64,000 nucleotides of DNA, taken from Solirubrobacteraceae bacterium. Lineage in GTDB: Bacteria; Actinomycetota; Thermoleophilia; Solirubrobacterales; Solirubrobacteraceae. The notes beneath the pieces were generated by a model, which had not been told where the DNA came from, did no database searches, and worked only from the letters and a program-made list of their open reading frames with translations. The stretch spans positions 1 to 64,000 of the forward strand of contig JADGPK010000008.1 in the NCBI GenBank assembly GCA_017882445.1. The letters are read 5' to 3'. Both the position numbers and the translations under genes were made by a program. This document shows positions 26,309 to 35,969 of this stretch, piece after piece (position 1 is the first letter of the stretch; each line of letters starts with the position of its first letter).

Positions 26309-28614
26309 GCGAGCTCCCTGTGCGGGAACAGGAACCCGAGCGCCGGCGAGAACTCGACCTCGGGCGCGTCCCACACCGAGCGGAAGCCTGCGAGCTCCAG
26401 CGCGTCGGCGGGTGTGTCGGTGATCTCGAGCTTGCCGGCAGCCGATGTGACGCCTGCGGGCGTGGGAAAGCTCGCTGCAGCTTCGCGCTCCTGCCAGCGT
26501 ACGCCACGCCCGCCGATCTCCTCGAGTGTGAGGCCGGCATAGAAGGGGACCGACTCGAACAGCTGCCGAGATGCCATCGCGCCGCTGAGCAGGTCGAGGT
26601 CGAAGCCGACCCTGCCGGCCAGCTCGGCGAGCACCTGCCACTCCGAACGCACGGAGCCGGGGTGCGCGATCGCGGGGCGCAGGCGCTGGATGCGCCCGTC
26701 GGGGTGGACGATCGTGCCCTCCTTCTCGGCATAGACCTCGGCTGGGAAGACGACGGTCGCGTGCTCGCGAATGCCCTCGGTGAGGAACGCGGCGTGCGCG
26801 ACGACGGTGCCGGCGCTCGCCAGCGCTCGCCCCCACAGCTCGCTGTCGGGCAGATCGCGCAGCGGGTCGCAGTGGAGCAGGTACAGAGCCGCCAGCTCGC
26901 CATCGAGGAGGCCCTCCGCGATCGCACGCGTGTCGCGCCCGGCGCTCGCGGGCTCGCTCAGCCCAGGACCGGCGTTCGGCAGCGCCCCGGCCTCACGCAG
27001 CCCACGCCCGTTGCTCGTGGCCGGTACTTCCAGCAGCCCCGCGCCCTCGACGCCGCCCATGCCCAGCGCCTCGGCGATCTTCAGTAGCGCTCGTATGCCG
27101 GCCTCTCCGTTCGGTCCTGCGGCCAGACGCTCGCCCCACAGGATCACGACCTCGCGCGGCGGCGTCTCGCCCGTGTCGGGAACGTCGTCGACCGGCCCTC
27201 GCAGCAGCGCGGCGAGCTCGCGCACGGCCTCCGGCTCCGCGCCGGCGTCGCGGGCCAGACGCGCTGCGTCCTCATCGTCGGTGAGCGCAGCGCTCAGTGC
27301 CGCCGCGAAGATCGCGCCGGCGCCGGGCGCGTGGCGCACGGTCGTCGCCGCGTTCTCATCGAGCGAGCTGGGAGCGGGGGAGGCCACGGCAAGCGTCAGT
27401 CCGTGGCGGCGGACGCCCTTGCGCAGGCGCAGATCGAGGATCGGCGCGTCGTTGACGGGGTCGGCGGCGAGGATCAGCACCGCGTGGGCGAACTCCAGGT
27501 CACTGACCTTGGCCTGCAGGCCGGGCGCTCCGAGCGCGCGGTGCAGCTCCAGCGGCAGAGAGCTCGCGCGGCGGGAGTCGATGTGCGGCGAACCGAGCGC
27601 CTCGCGCATCAGCCGCGCGAGGATGAGGCCCTCCTCGTTGGTGCTGTGATCGCCGGCGATGGCGCCCGTGCTCGCACCGGCGCGCGCCAGGCCAGCTGCG
27701 GCCTGTTGAAGCGCGCGCTCCCAGGAGACGGGACGGAGCCGGCCGCCGTCTCTCAGCAGCGGCTCGGTGATGCGCTCGTCGACGTGGAAGGACTGGTAGG
27801 CGAATCGGCCCTTGTCGCAGAGCCAGCCGTCGTCGACCTCGCCGTTCTCGCGCGCCAGCACGCGCAGCGCGCGCTCGTCGCGCACCGTCACCGTGACGTT
27901 GCACTGCGCGGGGCACAGCGTGCAGACCGAGCCCGCGCCCTCGATGTCCCACGGGCGCGCCCTGAAGCGATAGGGACGCGAGGTGAGCGCGCCGACCGGG
28001 CACAGCTCGACGATGTTGCCGCTGAACGGCGCCACGTAGGGGTGGCCGTCGAAGGTCGCCACGTAGGAGTGCGCGCCACGCTCGAGCAGCACCAGCTGGT
28101 AGTCCTCGGAGATCTCCTGGGAGAAGCGCACGCAGCGGTAGCAGAGGATGCAGCGCTCGCGGTCGATGGCGATCAGTGGGGAGAGCTCGAGCGGCTTGAC
28201 GAAGTGGCGCTTGGGCTCGATGAAGCGCGAGATTCCGCCGCCCCAGCCGAAGGTGATGTCCTGCAACGGGCACTCCCCGCCCTTGTCGCACACGGGGCAG
28301 TCGAGCGGGTGGTTGAGCAGCAGGAACTCCACCACCGCCTGCTGCGCGCTCTTCACGCGCTCACCCTGGGTGTACACGACCATGCCGTCCTTCACCGGCG
28401 TCGAGCAGCCGGTCTGCAGCTTGGGAATCCCCTCGACTTCCACCAGGCACATGCGGCAGGCCCCGACCGGCTGACCGAGTTTGGGCTCGTAGCAGAACGC
28501 CGGTATCTCGACATCGCCCTGCCTGGCCGCGTCGATGAGCATCGTGTTCTCCGGCGCGCTGACGTCGCGGCCGTCGATCGTGAAGGTGATGGTTCTCGGC
28601 TGTGGCCGTGGCAT
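26305..28614 (-). CDS. nuoG: NADH-quinone oxidoreductase subunit G
   Basis: 769 residues. The N-terminal 2Fe-2S domain has [16 protein letters not shown]. The His-Cys ligated cluster has [17 protein letters not shown], then [10 protein letters not shown] and a further [12 protein letters not shown] motif of the N7-like cluster, so four iron-sulphur sites are likely. The rest is a degenerate molybdopterin-oxidoreductase domain without evident cofactor residues. The central region (about 380-560) is alanine-rich and poorly conserved. It begins 3 bp after nuoF. Confidence 0.95.
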   Translation of the reverse strand: MPRPQPRTITFTIDGRDVSAPENTMLIDAARQGDVEIPAFCYEPKLGQPVGACRMCLVEVEGIPKLQTGCSTPVKDGMVVYTQGERVKSAQQAVVEFLLLNHPLDCPVCDKGGECPLQDITFGWGGGISRFIEPKRHFVKPLELSPLIAIDRERCILCYRCVRFSQEISEDYQLVLLERGAHSYVATFDGHPYVAPFSGNIVELCPVGALTSRPYRFRARPWDIEGAGSVCTLCPAQCNVTVTVRDERALRVLARENGEVDDGWLCDKGRFAYQSFHVDERITEPLLRDGGRLRPVSWERALQQAAAGLARAGASTGAIAGDHSTNEEGLILARLMREALGSPHIDSRRASSLPLELHRALGAPGLQAKVSDLEFAHAVLILAADPVNDAPILDLRLRKGVRRHGLTLAVASPAPSSLDENAATTVRHAPGAGAIFAAALSAALTDDEDAARLARDAGAEPEAVRELAALLRGPVDDVPDTGETPPREVVILWGERLAAGPNGEAGIRALLKIAEALGMGGVEGAGLLEVPATSNGRGLREAGALPNAGPGLSEPASAGRDTRAIAEGLLDGELAALYLLHCDPLRDLPDSELWGRALASAGTVVAHAAFLTEGIREHATVVFPAEVYAEKEGTIVHPDGRIQRLRPAIAHPGSVRSEWQVLAELAGRVGFDLDLLSGAMASRQLFESVPFYAGLTLEEIGGRGVRWQEREAAASFPTPAGVTSAAGKLEITDTPADALELAGFRSVWDAPEVEFSPALGFLFPHRELA

Positions 28615-28617
28615 CGG

Positions 28618-29940
28618 CTACGCGGCTCCCTGCGCAACCGGGACGAGCTCCGAGCCGGCGAGGCCTTCCAGACCCCTGCTGGCTCGCGCCGACTCGATGT
28701 GCGCTTCGAGCTCGTCGCGGAACTTGGCGATCATCGAGCTGATCGGCATCGCCATCGCGTCGCCGAGCACGCACAGGCAGTTGCCCATGATGTGCTCCTG
28801 CACCGAGGCCATGATCTCGAGGTCCATCGGCGTCGCCTCGCCGGAGGCGATGCGCTCGAGCATCTTCACCGTCCAGTTGGTCCCCTCGCGGCAGGGCGTG
28901 CACTTGCCGCAGGACTCGTGGCGGTAGAACCTGGCCACCTTCAACGCCACGTTGAGGATCGGCGTGGAGTCGTCGACGACGATGATCGCGCCCGAGCCGA
29001 GCATCGTGCGCGCTTTGGCCAGCGAGTCGAAGTCGTAGGGGATGTCGAGGTCAGCCGCGGTGAGCACCGGCGATGAGGATCCGCCGGGGAACCAGCACTT
29101 CACCTCCCGCCCCTCCGGGGGTCCGCCGGCGAGGCCGTAGATGATCTCGCGTGCCGGGATGCCCAGCTCGATCTCGTAGTTGCCGGGGCGAGTGACGTGG
29201 CCGGAGACCGACACGAGCTTGGTGCCCGTCGAGGTTTCCACACCGAGCTTTGCGTACTCCTCGCCGCCCATCCTGATGATCGACGGGACGGTCGATAGCG
29301 TCTCCACGTTGTTGATCAGCGTCGGTCCCTGGTAGAGGCCCTGGTTGGCGGGAAAGGGCGGCTTCAGGCGCGGGTTGCCGCGCTTGCCTTCCAGCGAGTC
29401 CAGCAGGCCGGTCTCCTCGCCGCAGATGTAGGCCCCCGCGCCGCGGTGCACGAGGAGCGACAGCGAATGTCCGGATCCGAGGATGTTCTCGCCGAGGAAG
29501 CCGGCCGCGCGTGCTTCGCTCAGCGCCGCGTCGAGCGCGTCGGCCTGCAGCCGGTACTCGCCACGGATGTAGATGAACGAACAGTTGACGCCCGCGGCGT
29601 AGGAGGCGATGACGAGCCCCTCGATCAGCGTGTGGGGCGTCTTCTGCATCAGTTCGCGATCCTTGAAGGTGCCCGGCTCGGACTCGTCGGCGTTGCAGAC
29701 CAGGTACTTGTCCATCGAACCCCTGGGAAGGAACGAGACCTTCTTGCCCATCGCGAATCCGGCGCCTCCGCGTCCGCGCAGGCCCGAGGCTTCGAGCTGC
29801 CCCAGGACCTCCTGCGGTGTCATCTCAAGCGCCCTGCGCAGCGACTCATAGCCGCCGCGGCGCTCGTAGACCTCCAGCGTGCGGAGCCCCGGCTCGTCGA
29901 TGTCGGTGAACAGCAGCAGCGGAGCGCCGGTCGCGGCCAT
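28618..29940 (-). CDS. nuoF: NADH-quinone oxidoreductase subunit F
   Basis: 440 residues from ATG 29940. It oxidises NADH on FMN. The NADH/FMN glycine loop is GLRGRGGAGFAMGKK, followed by VCNADESEPGTFKDRELM and GAGAYICGEETGLLDSLEGKRGNPR. The N3 4Fe-4S motif is SCGKCTPCREG with a later cysteine in NCLCVLGD. Ends in TAG. It starts 2 bp after nuoE, so it is read from the same mRNA. Confidence 0.96.
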   Translation of the reverse strand: MAATGAPLLLFTDIDEPGLRTLEVYERRGGYESLRRALEMTPQEVLGQLEASGLRGRGGAGFAMGKKVSFLPRGSMDKYLVCNADESEPGTFKDRELMQKTPHTLIEGLVIASYAAGVNCSFIYIRGEYRLQADALDAALSEARAAGFLGENILGSGHSLSLLVHRGAGAYICGEETGLLDSLEGKRGNPRLKPPFPANQGLYQGPTLINNVETLSTVPSIIRMGGEEYAKLGVETSTGTKLVSVSGHVTRPGNYEIELGIPAREIIYGLAGGPPEGREVKCWFPGGSSSPVLTAADLDIPYDFDSLAKARTMLGSGAIIVVDDSTPILNVALKVARFYRHESCGKCTPCREGTNWTVKMLERIASGEATPMDLEIMASVQEHIMGNCLCVLGDAMAMPISSMIAKFRDELEAHIESARASRGLEGLAGSELVPVAQGAA

Positions 29941-29942
29941 CG

Positions 29943-30617
29943 TCAGTCGCCTTCCCGCTCGCGCTCGATCGGGTGGGGCGGGAACTCGCGCGTGTTGGCG
30001 CGCGGGTCGGCCACCCTCCGGCGTGCGAGCTGCTTCTCCGCCAGCACCGGGCGTCCGGCACGAACATCCTCGAGCAGTCGGGGCACGTCGCTCTCGGTGA
30101 GCGGGCCGACGTACACGCCGTCGACAGAGGCCATCGGGGCGATGTCGCACGCGCCCAGGCACTCGAATGAGCGCACGTTGATGTCCGAGCCCCCACCCGC
30201 TCCGTCTTCTGCGGCCTGCCTGATCGCCTCGTACAGAGCGTCCGCTCCGCGCAGCGAGCAGGAGATGTTGGTGCAGACGTACACGCTGTGGCGGGCGACG
30301 GGCGTCGTCTCGAGCATGTCGTAGAAGCTCGCCACGGACTCCAGATAGGCGGGCGTCACTCCCATCACGCACGCCACCTGCTCGAGCGCCTCCGGCGAGC
30401 ACCAGCCGTGCACGCGCTGAGCCGCAGCCAGCGCGGGCAGCGTCGCCGAGCGGCTCTCGGGGTAGTTGGCCATGTGCGCCTCGATCTCCTGACGCAGGCT
30501 GTCGGGCACCTCGGTGGTGGCTGGGTCGGGGATCCCCGCGGGATCCTTGTCGAGGTCGGCCGGCCTGTCCCAGCCGGGTACGCGCGAGCCGTGGTCGTAG
30601 CGTGGAACGGTGCTCAT
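29943..30617 (-). CDS. nuoE: NADH-quinone oxidoreductase subunit E
   Basis: 224 residues from ATG 30617, overlapping the nuoD stop (ATGA). A thioredoxin-like 2Fe-2S subunit: the four ligands are in VCTNISCSL (two) and FECLGACDIAP (two). The helical N-terminal bundle with VHGWCSPEALEQVACVMGV is normal. The C-terminal 35 residues are a basic extension (LARRRVADPRANTREFPP). Confidence 0.94.
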   Translation of the reverse strand: MSTVPRYDHGSRVPGWDRPADLDKDPAGIPDPATTEVPDSLRQEIEAHMANYPESRSATLPALAAAQRVHGWCSPEALEQVACVMGVTPAYLESVASFYDMLETTPVARHSVYVCTNISCSLRGADALYEAIRQAAEDGAGGGSDINVRSFECLGACDIAPMASVDGVYVGPLTESDVPRLLEDVRAGRPVLAEKQLARRRVADPRANTREFPPHPIEREREGD

Positions 30618-31933
30618 CGGTCGATTCCGCCGAGGATCGGGTCGAGCATCGCCAGCGTGGCGATCAGGTCGGCGATGTAGGCGCCCTTGGCCATGTGCGA
30701 GAAGGCCTGGAGGTTGACGAAGGAGGGGTCGCGCATGTGTACGCGCGCGGGCTTGGAGGAGCCGTCGGAGCGCACGAAGCAGCCGAGCTCGCCGCGGGGA
30801 GACTCGATCGGGAAGTACAGCTCGCCCGGCGGCACCCTGAAGCCCTCGGTGACGAGCTTGAAGTGGTGGATCAGCGCCTCCATCGAGGTCGCCAGCTCGT
30901 GGCGGGGCGGCAGCGCGACCTTGCGGTCCTCGGTGATGTATGGCCCCTCCGGCAGGCCCTCGAGCGCCTGCTCGACGATCTTCACAGACTCGTATATCTC
31001 GGCCAGCCGCACCGCGAAGCGGTCGTAGTTGTCGCCGACGGTGCCGACGGGGATCTTGAAGTCGAAGTCCTCGTATGAGCTGTAGGGGTCCGCCTTGCGC
31101 AGGTCCCACGGGTTGCCGGCGGCGCGCAGGAGCGGTCCGGTGACGCCGAGCGACAGGAGCGTGTCGGCGTCCAGCGGACAGGTCCCGCGCAGGCGTTGCA
31201 GGACGATCTCGTTGGCGCTCAGGATCGCGCCGTACTGATCCACGCGCCCGGGCATTTCCTCGAGGAAGCCGCGCAGCTTCTCGGCGAACCCCGGCGGGAT
31301 GTCCTCGATCACGCCGCCTACCTGGAAGTAGCGGGTGTGCATCCGCTGACCGGAGGACATCTCGAACAGGTCGAGGATCGTCTCGCGCTCGCGGAAGCAG
31401 TACCAGAACATCGACATCGCCCCCAGGTCGAGCGCGCTCGTCCCGAGCCACACCAGGTGCGACATGATGCGATTGAGCTCCAGGTGGATCACGCGCAGGT
31501 ACTGCGCGCGCTTGGGCACCTCCACCTCTACAAGCGTCTCCACCGCGCCGCAGAAGGCCATCGCGTTGAAGTAGTAGGAGAGGTAGTCCATCCGTTCGAT
31601 CACCGGGATGACCTTCCAGTAGGACTTGTCCTCGGCCGTCTTTTCGATCCCGGTGTGCACGTAGCCGATGATCGGCTTGATGTCGCGCACGACCTCGCCC
31701 TGGAGCGTGACCAGCAGACGCAGGACGCCGTGGGTGGCCGGGTGGTGGGGCCCGAAGTTGAGCGTCAACAGCTCCGCGGTCGTGTCGCCGTCGTGCCCGC
31801 CGGAGCCGTCCTCGAGCTGCTCGTCGAAGGGCGCGAGCGTGATGCTCTGCTCGCGCCTGCGGTACTCCGACATCGCCGCCGACTCCCCCGTCGCAGGAGC
31901 CGACCCGCCCGTGGGCTGCCCAGCGGGGCTCAC
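30614..31933 (-). CDS. nuoD: NADH-quinone oxidoreductase subunit D
   Basis: 439 residues. With NuoB it forms the quinone-reducing site. NFGPHHPATHGVLRLL carries the quinone-binding histidine, and GYVHTGIEKTAEDKSYWKVIP and the C-terminal YIADLIATLAMLDPILGGIDR are conserved. The first 45 residues ([16 protein letters not shown] and on) are an unconserved extension. GTG start overlaps the nuoC stop. Confidence 0.95.
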   Translation of the reverse strand: MSPAGQPTGGSAPATGESAAMSEYRRREQSITLAPFDEQLEDGSGGHDGDTTAELLTLNFGPHHPATHGVLRLLVTLQGEVVRDIKPIIGYVHTGIEKTAEDKSYWKVIPVIERMDYLSYYFNAMAFCGAVETLVEVEVPKRAQYLRVIHLELNRIMSHLVWLGTSALDLGAMSMFWYCFRERETILDLFEMSSGQRMHTRYFQVGGVIEDIPPGFAEKLRGFLEEMPGRVDQYGAILSANEIVLQRLRGTCPLDADTLLSLGVTGPLLRAAGNPWDLRKADPYSSYEDFDFKIPVGTVGDNYDRFAVRLAEIYESVKIVEQALEGLPEGPYITEDRKVALPPRHELATSMEALIHHFKLVTEGFRVPPGELYFPIESPRGELGCFVRSDGSSKPARVHMRDPSFVNLQAFSHMAKGAYIADLIATLAMLDPILGGIDR

Positions 31934-32481
31934 CCGGCGTCCCCCATGGCCTGGCGCTCGTTGTAGGTGAAGATCACCGGTTCGCCGCCGATCGGGAAGT
32001 CGCGCCGCTGCGGATGGCCCTCGTAGTCCTCGGGCATGAGGATCCGCCGCAGGTCGGGATGCCCGCGGAAGACCACGCCGAACATGTCATACACCTCGCG
32101 CTCCTGGTGGTCGGCGGTGGGCCAGCCTGCGCCCTCGGGGGTGTCGGGCGTCACCGACTCGAGCACCGGGGCGTCGCTTCCCAGCAGCACCTTGACCGTG
32201 ATGCGGTCCACGCGTGCCATGTCGAGCAGCTCGTAGACCACGCCCAGGCGCGGCTCGTGCGGGTAGTGGTCCACGCCGTGCAGGCTCGACATGAAGGAGT
32301 AGCCGCGCTCGCGCAGATGGGCGAGCACCGCGCGGATGCGCTCCGGCTCGACGACGAGCGTGCCGCGTCCACGGAAGAACCGGGTCTCGAGGATCGGGCT
32401 GTGAGAGGTGGCGCCCTCTGGTGCGCCGTCGGCCGCACGCAGCTCCTGGGCGATCAGCTCGAGGCCGGTCGCGTCAGGCAC
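31930..32481 (-). CDS. nuoC: NADH-quinone oxidoreductase subunit C
   Basis: 183 residues, the 30-kDa-type peripheral arm subunit. Conserved text is [10 protein letters not shown] in the core and [38 protein letters not shown] at the C-terminal end. It is separate from nuoD, unlike the fused form of Escherichia coli. GTG start overlaps nuoB by 8 bp. Confidence 0.94.
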   Translation of the reverse strand: MPDATGLELIAQELRAADGAPEGATSHSPILETRFFRGRGTLVVEPERIRAVLAHLRERGYSFMSSLHGVDHYPHEPRLGVVYELLDMARVDRITVKVLLGSDAPVLESVTPDTPEGAGWPTADHQEREVYDMFGVVFRGHPDLRRILMPEDYEGHPQRRDFPIGGEPVIFTYNERQAMGDAG

Positions 32482-33208
32482 CGGCCGCGTCCCCGGCCAG
32501 GGCCACGTTCACCGCCTCTGCCTGCGGGGAGGTGGTGAGGATCTCCTCGGTGCCGCGTGCGCCGTAGCGCTCCCGCCAGCCCATGTCGGGGTCGTCCTGG
32601 ACCATCTTGCGCAGCTTCAACACGCCGTGCATCAAAGCCTCAGGGCGTGGCGGGCAGCCGGGCACGTGCACGTCGATCGGCATGAACTTGTCGGCGGGGA
32701 CGAGCGCGTAGTTGTTGAAGACCCCCGTCGAGCTGCAGCACGCGCCCATCGAGATCGCCCACTTCGGCTCGAGCATCTGGTCATAGATGCGGCGCACGAT
32801 CGGGGCCATCTTGATCGAGACGCGGCCGGAGAGGATCAGCAGGTCGGCTTGGCGCGGCGAGGCGCGGAACGCCTCGAAGCCGAACCGCGCCACGTCCACC
32901 CGGGCGGCCACGATCGACATCATCTCGATGGCGCAACAGGCCAGGCCGAAGGTCGCGGGGAAGAAGGAGTTCGAGCGCGCCCACGCGACAGCCTTCTCGA
33001 GCGTCGTGGTCATCACGCTTTCTTCGACGTGGCGTTCGAAGTCGGCGCCCTCCAGGTGCGCCGAGCGGTTCGGGCCTTCGAGGTCTCCGCCCCGAAGCAG
33101 CTGCCGAGCGTTCAGGTTGCGCACGCGCAGCGTCTGTGGATCGACCCGGTCGCCCGGCTCGGCTCCAGGCCGACCGAACGACCGATCGGAGATCGGCTCG
33201 CGCTTCAT
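32474..33208 (-). CDS. nuoB: NADH-quinone oxidoreductase subunit B
   Basis: 244 residues from ATG 33208, chosen because it overlaps the nuoA stop (ATGA) as at most junctions in this operon; an in-frame GTG at 33235 is possible. It binds cluster N2, the last before quinone: [11 protein letters not shown] (tandem cysteines), [10 protein letters not shown] and [11 protein letters not shown]. About 65 residues precede the [13 protein letters not shown] start of the conserved fold, so an N-terminal extension is likely, although initiation at that later methionine cannot be excluded. Confidence 0.94.
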   Translation of the reverse strand: MKREPISDRSFGRPGAEPGDRVDPQTLRVRNLNARQLLRGGDLEGPNRSAHLEGADFERHVEESVMTTTLEKAVAWARSNSFFPATFGLACCAIEMMSIVAARVDVARFGFEAFRASPRQADLLILSGRVSIKMAPIVRRIYDQMLEPKWAISMGACCSSTGVFNNYALVPADKFMPIDVHVPGCPPRPEALMHGVLKLRKMVQDDPDMGWRERYGARGTEEILTTSPQAEAVNVALAGDAAGA

Positions 33209-33561
33209 CTCCACTCGAGCGCGCCCCTGCGCCACACGTAGGCGAAGGCCACGAGCAGCAGCACGATGAACACGATCGTCTCGGCCAGCGCGTAGCTGCC
33301 GTAGGCGCGCAGCTCGACGGCGATCGGGTAGAGGAAGACCACCTCGATGTCGAACAGGATGAACAGCATCGCGATCAGGTAGAAGCTGATCCCGAAGCGC
33401 ATCCCGCGCTTGACCTCAGAGGGCAGGCCGCACTCGTACGGGTCCTGCTTGTGGGGGGTCGTGCGGTGTGGGCCGATGACCGAGTTCAGCACCGTGAAGG
33501 CCCCACCCACGGCGCCGCCGAGAATGAGGAAGACGATCGCCGGGAGGTAGCTGCGAAGCAC
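33205..33561 (-). CDS. nuoA: NADH-quinone oxidoreductase subunit A
   Basis: 118 residues, three membrane helices, first gene of the complex I operon. [39 protein letters not shown] carries the conserved quinone-site cysteine loop and the membrane acidic residues. GTG start at 33561, 8 nt after a TATAAC hexamer, so the operon mRNA is probably leaderless. Confidence 0.95.
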   Translation of the reverse strand: MLRSYLPAIVFLILGGAVGGAFTVLNSVIGPHRTTPHKQDPYECGLPSEVKRGMRFGISFYLIAMLFILFDIEVVFLYPIAVELRAYGSYALAETIVFIVLLLVAFAYVWRRGALEWR

Positions 33562-33569
33562 GTCGCGCT

Positions 33570-33575
33570 GTTATA
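33570..33575 (-). promoter_or_regulatory. nuo operon -10 hexamer TATAAC
   Basis: TATAAC on the minus strand, 8 nt before the nuoA GTG. It is the only promoter seen for the 15.2-kb operon. Confidence 0.5.
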
Positions 33576-33628
33576 TCACTGCTTGTGGCAGAGTGTTACA
33601 TAGTGGCAATCGGCTCGAAATCAGGGGC

Positions 33629-34096
33629 ATGACGCAGGCGATCGTGGCGGGCGCGCTCGCGGTCGCGGCGCTCAATGCGGTTTCGGGAGGGCTCGGAGCG
33701 TGGATCTGGTATCGAGGTGATCCGAGCGCTCGCCGATCGGCGAGCGCCTTCTGGGTGATGCTGCGGGTGGGGCAGGGCTCGGCGCTCACGCTCGCGGTGG
33801 CCGTCGGCTCGCTGGCGGCGGCGGGCTTCTATCCGAAGGAACAGCTGTTCTTCCTGTACGCGCTGCTGCCGCTCGCGGTCGCCTTCATAGCCGAGCAGCT
33901 GCGTGTGACCTCGGCCCAGACGATCCTCGACCAGCAGCGTCTAAAGGACGCTCAGGCCGTGGGGCGATTGCCCGAGCCCGAGCAACAGGCGCTCGCCGCG
34001 GCGGTCATGCGCCGCGAGATGGGCGTGATGACGCTGTCGGCGCTCGTGGTGGTCTTCCTCGTCCTGCGCGCCGCGTCCACGGCCAACGGGTTCTGA
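33629..34096 (+). CDS. Small membrane protein of unknown function
   Basis: 155 residues from ATG 33629; a GTG at 33593 in the same frame would add 12 residues. Four hydrophobic helices are visible (IVAGALAVAALNAVSGGLGAW, SALTLAVAVGSLAAAGF, LFFLYALLPLAVAFIAEQL and the C-terminal MTLSALVVVFLVLRAAS). A soluble loop between helices 3 and 4 contains EPEQQALAAAVMRREMG. No family recognised. It is divergent from the complex I operon and stands before a cytochrome c gene, which hints at the respiratory membrane but proves nothing. Confidence 0.6.
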   Translation: MTQAIVAGALAVAALNAVSGGLGAWIWYRGDPSARRSASAFWVMLRVGQGSALTLAVAVGSLAAAGFYPKEQLFFLYALLPLAVAFIAEQLRVTSAQTILDQQRLKDAQAVGRLPEPEQQALAAAVMRREMGVMTLSALVVVFLVLRAASTANGF

Positions 34097-34122
34097 GCGG
34101 GCGCACATTCTGAGCGGGCCTA

Positions 34123-34128
34123 TATATT
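34123..34128 (+). promoter_or_regulatory. -10 hexamer TATATT, leaderless start
   Basis: TATATT is 9 nt before the ATG at 34138. Confidence 0.6.
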
Positions 34129-34137
34129 CCTCACCGC

Positions 34138-34545
34138 ATGAAGGTCGCCGCCACGACCATCCTCCTGCTCGCCTGCACCGCCATCCTTGGCGCGTGCGGA
34201 TCGCAGGGGATCCAGATCGCCAAGACCAGCCCGTACCATCGGGGCGCGGTCCTGTTCCGCGATCACTGCTCTGGCTGTCACACGCTCGCTTCGGTCGGGG
34301 CGCAGGGCTCGGCCACGAGCATCCAGAACCGCCTCAAGACCAGCGGGCCGAACTTCAACATCCGCAAGGAGAACGTCGAACAGGTGCTCTATGCGATCCG
34401 CAACGGGGGCTTCTCGGGCGCGATCATGCCGGAGAACATCGTGGTCGGTCCCGACGCGCAGGCCCTCGCAACCTTCCTGGCGGCGTATTCAGGACGCCAG
34501 GCGCAGAAGGTGCCGTCCGTGAACATCACGCTCTCCACCAAATAG
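34138..34545 (+). CDS. Lipoprotein cytochrome c
   Basis: 135 residues. A lipoprotein signal peptide (LLLACTAILGAC, lipobox LGAC with Cys20) is followed by one class I haem c domain: the haem-binding CSGCH motif is at about 44-48 and a distal methionine is in SGAIMPENIV. It would sit on the outer face of the cytoplasmic membrane and carry single electrons. Length and architecture fit a small mono-haem cytochrome, such as those that donate to a terminal oxidase. serS follows after 25 bp and could be on the same mRNA. Confidence 0.85.
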   Translation: MKVAATTILLLACTAILGACGSQGIQIAKTSPYHRGAVLFRDHCSGCHTLASVGAQGSATSIQNRLKTSGPNFNIRKENVEQVLYAIRNGGFSGAIMPENIVVGPDAQALATFLAAYSGRQAQKVPSVNITLSTK

Positions 34546-34570
34546 GCGACCCGCCGGGCGGGGTGGAGGG

Positions 34571-35833
34571 GTGCTCGACCTCAAGCGCATTCGGGAGGAC
34601 CCCGACGGCGTTCGCGCGGCGCTCGAGCGGCGTGGGGCGGGCGTGGCGGCAGGACTCGACCGTGTGATCGAGCTCGACGAGCGTCGCCGGGCGCTGCTGC
34701 CCGAGCTCGAGGGCCTGCGGGCCGAGCAGAACGACGCGAATGCGCGAATCCGCGCGAGCGCCGACGCGGCGCGGCGCGCGAGCGAGATCGAGGCGATGCG
34801 CGCAGTCGCCGCGCGGGCGAAGGGACTCGAGCAGGAGCTCGTCACCGTTGAGCTGAGCCTCCAGGAGGTGCTCGCGCCGCTGCCGAACCTGCCTGATGAG
34901 TCCGCGGCGGCGGGCCCCGAGGATGAGCTCGTGCACGCGGCGGGCACGGTCTCAGACCTCGGATTCGAGCCTCGCGATCACCTCGAGCTCGCGGGTGAGA
35001 TGATCGACATGGACCGCGCGGCCGGCCTGTCGGGATCGCGCTTCTCCTACCTGAAGGGCGACCTCGTGATGCTCGAGCTGGCGCTCGTGCGCTGGGCGCT
35101 GGAGAAGGTGCGCGGACGCGGGTTCGAGCCCGTCATCCCGCCGGTGCTGGTGCGTGAGCGGGCGCTCTTCGGCACGGGAATGCTGCCCGACACCGAGCAG
35201 CAGATCTACCGGCTGACCGACGACGAGCTGTTCCTCGTCGGCACCTCCGAGGTCGCGCTCGCCTCACTGCACGACGGCGAGATCATCGAGGCTGACCGGC
35301 TGCCGCTGCGCTACGCGGGGTTCTCGCCCTGCTTCCGTCGCGAGGCCGGAGCAGCGGGCAGGGATACGCGCGGGATCTTCCGCGTGCACCAGTTCGACAA
35401 GGTCGAGATGTTCAGCTTCGTCGCCCCCGAGGAGTCGACAGCGGAGCATGAGCGGATACTGGCGATCGAGGAGGAGATCCTCTCAGAGCTCGAGCTGCCC
35501 TACCGCGTGATGAACATCGCGGTGAACGACCTGGGCAACTCGGCGGCCAAGAAGTACGACTGCGAGGCGTGGCTTCCAAGCCAGGGCCTCTATCGCGAGC
35601 TGACCTCGTGCTCGAACACCACCGACTACCAGGCGCGGCGCCTGGGCATCCGCGTCCGCCAGGGCAAGCGCACGCGGGTGCTGCACACGCTCAACGGCAC
35701 CGCCGTGGCCGTCGGGCGCACGATCGTCGCGCTGCTGGAGAACGGTCAGCGTGAGGACGCAAGCGTGGAGCTGCCCGAGTGCCTGCGGTCCTACGGCGCT
35801 CCCGCGGAGCTGCCCTCAGCGATGGGTCGATAG
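34571..35833 (+). CDS. serS: Seryl-tRNA synthetase
   Basis: 420 residues, normal length, class II synthetase. The N-terminal coiled-coil arm that holds the long variable arm of tRNA-Ser spans about 30-105. Motif 2 is FSPCFRREAGAAGRDTRGIFRVHQFDKVEMF, and motif 3 is NGTAVAVGRTIVALLENGQ. The start is GTG at 34571 (VLDLKRIREDPD), immediately after a GGAGGG run. The only aminoacyl-tRNA synthetase in the window. Confidence 0.96.
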   Translation: MLDLKRIREDPDGVRAALERRGAGVAAGLDRVIELDERRRALLPELEGLRAEQNDANARIRASADAARRASEIEAMRAVAARAKGLEQELVTVELSLQEVLAPLPNLPDESAAAGPEDELVHAAGTVSDLGFEPRDHLELAGEMIDMDRAAGLSGSRFSYLKGDLVMLELALVRWALEKVRGRGFEPVIPPVLVRERALFGTGMLPDTEQQIYRLTDDELFLVGTSEVALASLHDGEIIEADRLPLRYAGFSPCFRREAGAAGRDTRGIFRVHQFDKVEMFSFVAPEESTAEHERILAIEEEILSELELPYRVMNIAVNDLGNSAAKKYDCEAWLPSQGLYRELTSCSNTTDYQARRLGIRVRQGKRTRVLHTLNGTAVAVGRTIVALLENGQREDASVELPECLRSYGAPAELPSAMGR

Positions 35834-35910
35834 CGCGCATACCGCGGCAGGGCTGATGGCCGCTGGAGCATGGCCCACCGTCCCGCGCGCACTCGTCAAC
35901 CCCTCCGCTA

Positions 35911-35943
35911 GACAGTAAGCAGATAGGCTCCGCGACCACTGTC
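35911..35943. promoter_or_regulatory. Inverted repeat upstream of the TetR-like gene
   Basis: Arms GACAGT (35911-35916) and ACTGTC (35938-35943), 21 bp apart, lie 27 bp before the start. TAGGCT at 35924-35929 between them could be a -10. A possible autoregulatory operator; weak evidence. Confidence 0.3.
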
Positions 35944-35969
35944 AACCGGGTGGGGGGGGGCTGCACGGC

